DNA of 64,000 bases from Aliivibrio salmonicida LFI1238 (lineage in GTDB: Bacteria > Pseudomonadota > Gammaproteobacteria > Enterobacterales > Vibrionaceae), in contig NC_011312.1 in assembly GCF_000196495.1 (NCBI RefSeq), positions 2,108,001 to 2,172,000 of the forward strand. Reading direction: 5' to 3'. The notes under the pieces are model-generated. The model searched no databases. It was not told the origin of the DNA and saw only the letters and a program-made list of their open reading frames with translations. A program made the position numbers and the translations under genes. This document shows positions 44,623-53,266 of the stretch, piece by piece. Position 1 is the first letter of the stretch. Every line of letters starts with the position of its first letter.

Positions 44623-44933
44623 GATTGATACCCTTTTAATAAGAGTCCTATCCAGTGAGGTTCAGTATTAGCTGGCAATGTTAATCGCAATTTTCCGATA
44701 GAAAGTTGAATATCTGGTAATTGTGGAGTGGCGATGATAGTTGATGTTAACGCTTCTACTTTCAAGAAAGTAGAAGCGTTAATCTTTTGTTTCCATCGTG
44801 CTTTACGTGCACTAAATGTCTTTGGCAGAATATTATGGTTACGACAAAATTCAGCGGCACTAAGCTTGCTAGATTGCTGAGATTCAAATAGAGCGTGCCA
44901 TTGCTCTGGTGTTCTCTTTTTATCTTTTTGCAT
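44619..44933 (-). CDS. tnpA: IS66 accessory protein TnpA
   Basis: A 104-residue protein of the IS66 Orf1/TnpA family, with a helix-turn-helix-like segment (SKLSAAEFCRNHNILPKTFS) followed by a basic stretch (ARKARWKQK). It is the first gene of the element, about 80 bp inside the right inverted repeat, and overlaps tnpB. It is thought to bind DNA in IS66 transposition. Intact. Confidence 0.88.
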   Translation of the reverse strand: MQKDKKRTPEQWHALFESQQSSKLSAAEFCRNHNILPKTFSARKARWKQKINASTFLKVEALTSTIIATPQLPDIQLSIGKLRLTLPANTEPHWIGLLLKGYQS

Positions 44934-45014
44934 AATTACGTTCTCGTTAAATGAAAGATCGTAAGATACGCATAATGAATTTTATTTGTTAGGTGTAGTT
45001 CCCCGCACGCTTAC

Positions 45015-45865
45015 GATTTAACTACAGTATCTAATACTTTTTCTTTACCAGAACGAATACGAGCTCTTAATCCACTTAAATCCGCTTCTGCTTTAGAGCG
45101 TTCAATATTGGCTTGAACTCTCGCTTCTGCCCCTATCTGTTTTAACTGAGCGCCCACGGTTTCCGCTTTACGCTTTAACACATTCTCTTGACTCTTTGCT
45201 TGTTGGATCTCTTTTTCGATCGAAGCCAACTTTTGCTTCATTTCTAAGACGCGCAATTTAGAAATATTCCCTGCTTTTTGTCCCTTCATCAATATATCTA
45301 ATTCTTGACTAGTCGCATTTAATTGACGTTGATAAGCAGGTAACTCTGTTTGTAACCCCTCCAATTCCGCAGCGACCTGAGCTTGCTCTTTAATCACAGC
45401 ACTGCGTTTTTGAAAAAATAACTCCTTCTCTGCGGCAAGTTGTTTTAACTGCTGTGAAACCTGTCGAGGGTAAAAATCAGCGTATTGTGAGAAATCAGGG
45501 TCACGAATTTCTACCAATGAATTTAAACGCTCAATCGTTAATTCTAACGCTGCTCTTTGTGCATTCAATTCATCTAATGCGGTATTCTGAAATTTAGAAT
45601 CAAACTCAACTAATGTCTGACCTTTTTCAACCAACTCCCCTTCAGAAACCAAAATTGATTTAAGTCGACCTCCCGTTTCACTTTGAATGATTTGGCGCTC
45701 TCCTTCAGGAATAACTGCACCTTTAGCTTTAGCAATTTCATCCACTTTAGTGAATACCGACCATGCTATAAATAGAACTAAACAAACGGCAATAAAATAA
45801 GTACTCAATGACAATAAACGAGCCGTCACTTTTGATTCAACAACATCCACATTTTGCTTGTTCAT
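45015..45865 (-). pseudogene. type I secretion membrane fusion protein (HlyD/LapC family), C-terminus lost to IS66
   Basis: The first ~283 residues of an HlyD-type adaptor. One N-terminal transmembrane helix (YFIAVCLVLFIAWSVF) is followed by the lipoyl half-motif GRLKSILVSEGELVEKGQTL and a long coiled-coil hairpin. The second half of the lipoyl domain and the beta-barrel are missing, replaced by a stop created at the IS66 end. It overlaps the upstream ATPase gene by 4 bp (ATGA), so it was part of a three-gene type I secretion operon. The TolC-like channel and the secreted substrate are not in the window. Confidence 0.9.
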
Positions 45866-47924
45866 AGAGAGGCCTCCATTGCTATCTCTGTCTTTGAATT
45901 ATCCGGTAACGGTCCTGCGTATACGAGTGACCCTCCATCAAGAATAATCACTTGGTCTGCTAATTTAATTAATTCAGGATCATGTGATGAAAACACAATG
46001 GTCGATCTTCCTTTGCGTTGAGATAACCACTGTTGAAACAAGTCACGCGAGGCGACATCCATGACCGGATTATCCAATAAATAAAACGGGTACTCATGAA
46101 TATACAATTTTGCTTGCGACAATACTTTGGCTTCATACCCAGATAAAGCATGAGAAATACTCGCCACAATCGACTCATTCAATTGAGTATCTAAACCATG
46201 AGATAACGAATTAAACCATGCTTTCCCGCCAACCTGCTCAATCGCATCAATAATAAAATTATCAGCAAGGTTTCGATTATCACTAACAAACTCGCGAATA
46301 GTTAACAGTAAAAGCTCAGGCTTTGCCGAATAGTATCCCAACCACTGACGGTATATTTGAGGATCGTATTGCGATAAATTATGCCCATTCACCTTAATTA
46401 CCCCACTCTGTGGTTGGTTTAACCCCGCAAGCAATTCTAGCAACGCCGTTTTTCCACTAGCCATTAGTCCAGTAATGACGACAACTTGCCCTGGTTCTAT
46501 TTTCAATGAAATACCAGAGAGCGCAGGTTTCATTTGTTGAGGAAAACGCAGCGTAATTTGTTCTAACTCAATAGTCGGCTTCTCCGACGATAAAGAGTGA
46601 TGCTGAAATGAAAAATCACCTTCTATTTTTTGACTAATTGACTGATTAATTTGCAACCTAGCTTGCTTTATTTGCGTAAAACGAGATCCACTATTCGCAA
46701 GCATTTGGGCTGGTCCTGTCACGCGAGAGATCAGCATCATGGTTGCAATCAATCCCCCTGCCGTCATCGCTTGATTAAAGATAAGACCAATACCAAGAGC
46801 GATTACCGCCAATGTACTAAGCAAACCTAACGCATAATAAATAGAGGTATATTTGGCTTGATGACTGCTGTGAAAAAAACTATTTTTGGCCGCTAATACA
46901 TTGGCTTTTTCAAATCGTTTTATCCAAAACTCACTCATATTTGCACTACGTAAAAAAGCCAATTTACTGTTTAATTCAAATAATAAAGAATAACGATTCG
47001 TTCCAGATATCGTTGTTTGATGGGATGATCTCATCAATTTTTTTTGACTATGATGAGCTAACCCGTAATAGCAAAAAAGTGAAAAACAGGCACAAGAACT
47101 AGCCATCCGCCTAAAAAACCAATCGCAATAATAAAAAGGAAAACAAAAGGAAGGTCAAACAATGCTCCTCCAAGAGGGCCTTGAAGCAATCCCTTAAAAC
47201 TCTCTGCCGTCGTTAACCGTGACATTAATGCTGACGATGACACCGAACGGTTCACTAATAATGAAGAACTAAATATTCGGTATAGCACCTTTTCTGAGAT
47301 TTCTCGGCTAATGCGGTTTGAGATGGTGGTTAACAATTGGCTTCGTATCACTTTTAATAACAGCATCATCGTAAATAACAATGCAGCCCCAATTGCAATA
47401 CCGACAAGTTCATGGCCAGCATCCCCACCAATGACATGATCATAAATAGACATCGTAATAAAAGGGATGGCCAACGCAAACACATTAGCAAAAAAACTAA
47501 TACACAGCAGCATCGGTAATAATGATTTAAATTTATCTATCCGTTCGCCAACCCAATCGGTGGAATTTCTCTCTCTAGGTTGTTCATGAATAAGAACGAC
47601 AACAGATGAGATAGCGTGACGAGGTAATGAGTTACTTTCAAATTCTCCTTGTTGGTAGATTTGAAAGTCATTTAATAAAAATCGACAAACTTCAATGTCA
47701 TCATCCGTAATATACAATGCCGCTAAATGCGATTTTGAAGCGAGTTTTTTAGTATAAGGGTGCACTGTATATGCAATACCTAACCTGTCCAATAATGTAA
47801 AAACATCATCCATACTTTCAAGTCGATTTGATGCGATCCATTCTTGGCTAAAAGCATGAACATTGGTATTTACATCCATCGCCATCAATAAATTAATGAC
47901 CTGCGATTGATAATTCTTATCCAT
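45862..47924 (-). pseudogene. type I secretion ABC transporter subunit 2, frameshifted
   Basis: A 687-residue ABC exporter once one missing base is restored. The 5' part (47924-47058) has a C39-like N-terminal domain without catalytic cysteine, then transmembrane helices, and runs off frame at GGWLVLVPVF. The next frame continues SLFCYYGLAHHSQKK. The break lies in T-rich runs at about 47073-47086. The nucleotide-binding domain has a good Walker A (GLMASGKT), but the signature reads LSGYE and Walker B reads LLDNP, so the catalytic glutamate is asparagine. It starts one base into the stop of subunit 1 (TAATG). Confidence 0.87.
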
Positions 47925-48966
47925 TAACCTTCTCCTTGTAATGGTATAAGTTCTGCTTGCGTTTTCGATAGCTCAACCAAGAGCGGATGGTCAGTATTTA
48001 AAATAATGGTCTTTCCATTACTTGATAAAATTGAAAGAACTTTTGCTAATCGAGTTACTGATTCAATATCTAATGCAATCTCTGGTTTATCTAAAAATAA
48101 CAGCGGCACCGGCTTTGCTAATTGACAGACTAAGGATACCAATTTCACACCGCCTTGACTTAACTGCTCACCTAGCTGAAAACCAACTTTGGTTTCTAAA
48201 CCGTTAGGTAATTCAGAAATAACATTATCCAAACCCAGCGCCTTAATTAATGGCAATACCTCTTTTACCTGATTAACGTTAAACCCCGTCAGGTTATCTA
48301 AGAGTGATCCAGAAATAAGTATCGGACGGCTTGTCACAAACGCCGTTTGATTTCTATAGTCATAATAATCACTAGTGGATACTTGATTATTCCAAAGCAA
48401 TTCCCCCTCTGTTTTAGCTTCTAACCCAGATAAATTACTCATTAATTGACTACACAGATCAGTATCGCCTCCATAGAAAGTAACAATGTCGCCTTTATTT
48501 ACAGAAAGACTTAATTGATGACAAAAACCAAAACGTTCAATGTGATAATTTTTGGCTGTTAAAGATTCAAATGCAGGAAGTTTTTCCGATGTTACCGTTT
48601 CTTTTGAGCTTATATTCTTAAATAAATCTTTTACTGAATTATTAGCCACTTGAAACGAGCTGTATTTCAAACGTAACCCCACTAATGCACTCATAGGGGC
48701 AACCGCTCGACCAGATAAAATAGAACACGCGGCTAAGCCTCCCGTGGTTAGTTCACCAGATAATACCGACAAACTACCAATAATAACCATAACAACAGAG
48801 GTTCCCAGCGCGGCAATTTGAATACATTCTTGTGCGATAGCTGTATTACGCTCTGATTCTGCAACAGATAGCCATCTGCTTTGGTTTAGTTCCTTAAAGT
48901 ATTGAAACGTGCGCGATTCTGCTGCTTGTTTTTTTACCCCTTCAAGCATGGTAAAAACAATAACTA
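47924..48966 (-). pseudogene. type I secretion ABC transporter subunit 1, N-terminus lost to IS982 copy 2
   Basis: The C-terminal ~345 residues of an ABC exporter; the frame is open right up to the IS edge (VIVFTMLEGVKKQ). It retains the last membrane helices and the nucleotide-binding domain. Walker A is absent (YGGDTDLCSQL, no Gly-Lys-Ser/Thr), the signature is LSQGG, and Walker B reads LLFLDKPE with lysine in place of the catalytic glutamate. Together with subunit 2 it looks like half of a heteromeric exporter. Two-ATPase type I systems are known for Vibrio RTX toxins (RtxB/RtxE). The missing N-terminus makes the whole operon non-functional here. Confidence 0.85.
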
Positions 48967-49967
48967 ACCTGAATTCTGGATAAGGCTGAACTAATTGCCC
49001 ACCTAACGATCAGATCTTTCGACCAAGAATTATTTGAACGTATTTTAAAAGGTGGGCAAGATGAATAAATTAGTTGATATATTTTGTGATGTCGATGATT
49101 TTTGTTATCAATTCTTATCTCAATGGGAAAAATACCTTGTTGAGGCTAGTGAGAGAAAAAGAAAACGTCAGTCAGTAATGTCTACTAGTGAATGTATGAC
49201 TATTGTCATCGCTTTTCATCAATCAAATCATAGAGATTTCAAGAACTTCTATATCGGGTTAGTTCATCAATATTGGAAAGGATACTTTCCAAATTTACTT
49301 AGCTACACTCGATTTGTGAGCAAAATGCCTAGCCTAATCGCCCCAATGTGTGCCTATTTTCAATCTATCAAAGGTAAGCCGACTGGCATTGCTTTTGTTG
49401 ACTCCACGAGTCTTAAAGTATGCCATAACATTCGAATTCCTCGCCATAAAGTCTTTGATGGTGTTGCGAAAAGAGGAAAAGGTACCATGGGATGGTTTTT
49501 CGGCTTCAAACTTCATTTATTGATTAACCATCTTGGAGAAATTATTTCGCTGAAAATCACAGCTGGCAATGTAAATGATAGGACTCCTGTACCTGATTTA
49601 TGCAAAGAACTCTCGGGGAAATTGTACGCTGATAAAGGGTACATAGGTAAAAAGTTGAGTGAGAGCTTAAAGAACTCTGATGTCGATTTAGTGACTACCT
49701 CGCGAAAAAACATGAAAGCAAAAGAGATAAGTGCTTTTGATAAGGCTATGTTATCAAAGAGATACATTATCGAAACGATAAATGACCAATTGAAGAATAT
49801 CTCTCAAATTGAACATAGCCGTCATCGTAGCGTGACTGGTTTCATGCTAAATGTAATTTCAGGCGTTGTGGCTTATTGTTTAAAAAAACAAAAGCCACGA
49901 ATTAAGCTATCAGAATGTGAATTTGAACTAATCCTCGCTTAAAGCATGTTTTATCCAGAATTCAGGT
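48967..49967 (+). mobile_element. IS982-family insertion sequence, copy 2
   Basis: 1,001 bp, the same length, orientation, inverted repeats and transposase protein as copy 1. The flanks are AATAACTA on the left and TAGTTAAT on the right: they are nearly inverted rather than direct repeats, so there is no target duplication. It separates a type I secretion ATPase fragment from an EmrA-type fragment. Confidence 0.93.
49061..49942 (+). CDS. IS982-family transposase (copy 2)
   Basis: Same 293-residue protein as at 27106-27987, with all candidate DDE residues present (FVDSTS, LYADKGY, YIIETIND). The reading frame is undamaged. The lack of divergence between the copies points to recent transposition or gene conversion. 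Its TAA stop is followed, three bases on, by the ATG of a frame that continues into the EmrA-like fragment. Confidence 0.94.
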   Translation: MNKLVDIFCDVDDFCYQFLSQWEKYLVEASERKRKRQSVMSTSECMTIVIAFHQSNHRDFKNFYIGLVHQYWKGYFPNLLSYTRFVSKMPSLIAPMCAYFQSIKGKPTGIAFVDSTSLKVCHNIRIPRHKVFDGVAKRGKGTMGWFFGFKLHLLINHLGEIISLKITAGNVNDRTPVPDLCKELSGKLYADKGYIGKKLSESLKNSDVDLVTTSRKNMKAKEISAFDKAMLSKRYIIETINDQLKNISQIEHSRHRSVTGFMLNVISGVVAYCLKKQKPRIKLSECEFELILA

Positions 49968-50719
49968 TAGTTAATGCGGCATCGATTAAAAACTTAGTCG
50001 CAGAGCGTAAATTACAGGACATTCGTATTCGCCAAGCCGCCAGTGAAATTGAATCAGCTAAAGCAGAATATGAACGTACTCAACAACAAGTAAAACGCAC
50101 GAAGGCGTTAATCAAAAAGAATTACTCGTCACAAGATGAATTGGACAATAACGTGTCTCATCTTAAAGTGGCGCTAGCGAATGTGGACGCAGCAAAAGCA
50201 AATTATCAAGCATCAAAAGAACAAATCAACGTCATCGAGAGTGAAATAGCTCAAGCAGAAGCCGCATTAAATCAAGCCAAAACAGCGTTAAAACAAACGG
50301 AACTTAATTTGTCTTATACCAATATTTACGCACCGATTGATGGGGTTGTTGGTAAGCGTAGCTTACGTGTTGGATTGCTTGTTCAAGCGGGTATGCCGTT
50401 GCTAAGTTTGGTTCCTACTTCTGATGTATGGATTGAAGCCAATTTTAAAGAAACTCAGTTAGGCGATATTCATAAAGGACAGAAAGTATTTGTGGATCTT
50501 GATGCGTACCCGGATCTACATCTAAAAGGCATTGTGGACAGCTTTTCTCCTGCAACGGGCGCAAAGTTCGCGTTATTACCACCAGAAAACGCAACGGGTA
50601 ACTTCACTAAAATTGTGCAACGAGTGCCGGTTAAAATTACTATTTTGAATGCTGATTTATTAGATGGTCAGTTAATTCCTGGGCTTTCTGTTGTTGCTAC
50701 GGTTGATACTCGAGGTTAA
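49968..50719 (+). pseudogene. EmrA-type efflux membrane fusion protein, N-terminus lost to IS982 copy 2
   Basis: About 250 residues of an HlyD/EmrA adaptor. They cover the coiled-coil hairpin (QAASEIESAKAEYERTQQQV), the second half of the lipoyl domain (LSYTNIYAPIDGVVGKRSLR) and the beta-barrel domain to the natural stop. The N-terminal membrane anchor and first lipoyl half (about 80-90 residues) are missing. The IS right end adds an in-frame ATG and eight codons (MFYPEFRL). It is 2 bp upstream of the DHA2 transporter it should partner, so pump function is probably lost unless the chimera works, which is unlikely without an anchor. Confidence 0.88.
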
Positions 50720-50721
50720 TC

Positions 50722-52326
50722 ATGACTCAAGAATTAACAGCCACAAATCAAAATGACGTAGCGGATACACCGATAGAGCCTGAAATCCCAAGACGTCATT
50801 GGATAGCTCTGTTCGGTGGCTTGCTTGGTGCGTTTATGGCGATTCTGGATATTCAGATCACCAACTCTTCACTAAAAGACATTCAAGGGGCGTTATCGGC
50901 CACCATGGATGAAAGTTCATGGATCTCTACCTCATACCTTGTGGCTGAAATGATCGCTATCCCATTAAGTGGTTGGCTATCGGTCGCGATTGGTAAGCGT
51001 CGTTATTTAACGTGGACCACCATTATTTTTGCTGTGGCGTCAGTCTTATGCTCACTCTCTTGGAGCATGGGATCGATGATCGTCTTTCGTGCGATCCAAG
51101 GCTTCAGTGGTGGCGCATTAATTCCTTTGGCGTTTTCTCTTGTTGTTCAATTATTACCATTGAATAAACGAGCGGTTGGTATGGCTCTCTTTGGTGTGAC
51201 AGCAACATTTGCACCATCAATCGGGCCAACATTGGGTGGCTGGTTAACGGAAAACTTTTCTTGGCATTATATTTTCTATATTAATATTCCCCCTGCGATA
51301 GCACTTATTTTTATGGTGAATTATGGTCTTGATGATGAACCGCTACGATTAGACAGTTTGCTGAAAGCCGATTGGTTTGGCATCGCGACCATGGCGATAG
51401 GGTTGGGTTGTTTAGAAGTGGTTTTAGAAGAAGGGAATAGAGAAGAGTGGTTCAGTTCTAGTTTCATTATTACGTTGTCGATTATCTCTGCCATTAGCTT
51501 AATTTATTTTGTGATTAACGAGTTACAGCATAAAAACCCGTTAGTAAATTTGCGGCTACTTAAACAAAGTCAGTTTGCGATGTCGTGTGTCGCCTATTTA
51601 ATTTTAGGGATGGCGTTATTGGGGTCTATTTACGTGTTGCCTATGTATATGATCCAAATTCAGGGTTATAACTCGTTAGAAATTGGTGAAGTATTAATGT
51701 GGATGGGGTTTCCTCAGTTATTAATTTTCCCATTGGTCCCTAAATTAACTCAGATTATTAAAGCTAAATATCTCGTGTTTTTTGGTTTTGCAATGTTCGG
51801 TATTAGCTGCTTTGTAAACACACACATGAGTTATGATTTTGGTGGCGATCAATTGATTTTCTCTATGCTGCTGCGTGCTATTGGTAGCCCATTTATTATG
51901 GTGCCGCTGTCTTTAGTTGCGATGGAAGAGATTCAAAAACATCAAGTGGCCGATGCCTCAACGATTACCAATGTACTGCGTAACTTGGGTGGTGCGTTTA
52001 GTATTGCGTTTATTGCGACGCTGTTGGATAACAAAACCCGCGAACATTTGGGTCATATCAAAGAAACCTTAACTACGGTAAGTACAGATGGGTGGTATCA
52101 CTTGCAACAGAGTGCGGCGATGTTTGTCTCAAAGGGGAGTGATCCGGCAACGGCGATGCTGCAAGCTAAAGCGTCATTGAGTCTGACAATGCAAAGAGAC
52201 GCGGCAATTATGGCGTACAACGATGTGTTTTTCATGATGACATGTTTCTTAGGTTTTGCTGCATTTATGATGTTTTTTGTTAAATCGAATTCGAATCCAG
52301 GGTCAATCGAGGCTGGAGGGCATTAA
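50722..52326 (+). CDS. emrB: DHA2-family drug:proton antiporter (EmrB type)
   Basis: A 534-residue, 14-helix major facilitator of the DHA2 family. It has an early motif LDIQITNSSLKDIQGALSA, motif A-like SGWLSVAIGKRRYL, and the antiporter motif region GVTATFAPSIGPTLGGWL. EmrB proteins export hydrophobic drugs through an EmrA-TolC conduit. The gene is intact, but its adaptor partner immediately upstream is truncated by the IS, and its native promoter is cut off. Transcription may now depend on the IS. Confidence 0.9.
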   Translation: MTQELTATNQNDVADTPIEPEIPRRHWIALFGGLLGAFMAILDIQITNSSLKDIQGALSATMDESSWISTSYLVAEMIAIPLSGWLSVAIGKRRYLTWTTIIFAVASVLCSLSWSMGSMIVFRAIQGFSGGALIPLAFSLVVQLLPLNKRAVGMALFGVTATFAPSIGPTLGGWLTENFSWHYIFYINIPPAIALIFMVNYGLDDEPLRLDSLLKADWFGIATMAIGLGCLEVVLEEGNREEWFSSSFIITLSIISAISLIYFVINELQHKNPLVNLRLLKQSQFAMSCVAYLILGMALLGSIYVLPMYMIQIQGYNSLEIGEVLMWMGFPQLLIFPLVPKLTQIIKAKYLVFFGFAMFGISCFVNTHMSYDFGGDQLIFSMLLRAIGSPFIMVPLSLVAMEEIQKHQVADASTITNVLRNLGGAFSIAFIATLLDNKTREHLGHIKETLTTVSTDGWYHLQQSAAMFVSKGSDPATAMLQAKASLSLTMQRDAAIMAYNDVFFMMTCFLGFAAFMMFFVKSNSNPGSIEAGGH

Positions 52327-52395
52327 TTTTTTATGGTTGCTCGCATCTTTAAGTGGTTTGGGTATAATGCGGCAGAATATTGAAATGAGGTTCTC

Positions 52396-53100
52396 ATGCG
52401 TTTAGATAAATTTTTGTGCGAAACAACAGGTGCTACCCGTAGCGAAGCTACTCGAATCGTTAAAAGTGGTACTGTCACTGTTAATGGCGTAAAAACAAAA
52501 GTGACTTCAGTAAAAGTAACTGACGATTCGACCGTTGAGTGGGATGGTCGTGAGCTTAAATTCCATGGTCCTCGTTATATTATGCTATTTAAGCCAGATG
52601 GTTACGTGTGTTCACATGAAGACAGTACGCACCCATCGGCATTAACTCTTTTAGATGAAGTGAATCTAGAGAAGTTACACTTTGCTGGTCGCCTTGATGT
52701 TGATACGACAGGGTTGGTACTGATTACTGATGATGGCCAATGGTCACATAAAATCACATCACCAAAGCGTAAGTGTCCTAAAACATACCGAGTATGGCTT
52801 GATGAGCCAATTGGTGCTTATTACGCTGAGCAATTAACGGAAGGCATTCAGCTTAAGAGTGAAACTGGTTTAATAATGCCTGCAACAATGGAAGTGGTTA
52901 ATGAAGAAGAGCACGAGCTTTTATTAACGATCCAAGAAGGCAAGTATCATCAAGTTAAACGTATGTTTGCTGCGTTGGGTAATAAAGTTGAAGGCTTACA
53001 CCGTTCTCAAATTGGCGGTTTAGGTTTAGATTATTCATTAGAGCCTGGCGAATATCGTTACTTAACCGCAGAAGAAGTAAAAGCGGTTTTGAGCAAGTAA
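52396..53100 (+). CDS. rsuA: 16S rRNA pseudouridine(516) synthase
   Basis: RsuA makes pseudouridine 516 in 16S rRNA. The 234-residue protein has an N-terminal S4 domain (MRLDKFLCETTGATRSEATR), the catalytic motif GRLDVDTTGLVLITDDG with its aspartate, and QEGKYHQVKRMFAALGNKV. The bcr gene follows, as in E. coli, where rsuA and bcr are adjacent. An ATG at 52396 follows GAGG. Confidence 0.95.
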   Translation: MRLDKFLCETTGATRSEATRIVKSGTVTVNGVKTKVTSVKVTDDSTVEWDGRELKFHGPRYIMLFKPDGYVCSHEDSTHPSALTLLDEVNLEKLHFAGRLDVDTTGLVLITDDGQWSHKITSPKRKCPKTYRVWLDEPIGAYYAEQLTEGIQLKSETGLIMPATMEVVNEEEHELLLTIQEGKYHQVKRMFAALGNKVEGLHRSQIGGLGLDYSLEPGEYRYLTAEEVKAVLSK

Positions 53101-53124
53101 TTCACCCCAGTTATCTGTGGGTAT

Positions 53125-53162
53125 AAAAAGCGGTGTGACAGAAATGTCATGCCGCTTTTTTT
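53125..53162 (+). terminator. intrinsic terminator of rsuA
   Basis: A stem with outer arms AAAAAGCGG/CCGCTTTTT and inner arms TGACA/TGTCA, split by a small internal mismatch, is followed by a T run. Confidence 0.88.
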
Positions 53163-53266
53163 GTAAATTCTTGCAAAGAGAACGAATATAAAAAGCATGT
53201 TGTAATCGGGCGTGATAACATGAAAAATCCTTTCTTGTTCCCTATTTTTTAGTTGGTCTAAACCCT

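Larger units (their letters stand above)
42701..45014 (-). mobile_element. IS66-family insertion sequence with frameshifted tnpC
   Basis: A 2,314-bp element with perfect terminal inverted repeats beginning GTAAGCGTGCGGGGAACTAC, carrying tnpA, tnpB and tnpC on the minus strand. IS66 normally makes 8-bp target repeats; here the flanks (GTACATCT and GATTTAAC) do not match. The tnpC frameshift suggests this copy cannot move by itself. Confidence 0.92.

Noticed and set aside
27012..49967. Composite transposon formed by the two IS982 copies
   Set aside because: The enclosed DNA is ordinary chromosomal genes, and neither outer nor inner flanks show a clean target duplication around the whole unit; the 6-bp TAGTTA match is too short to prove it.
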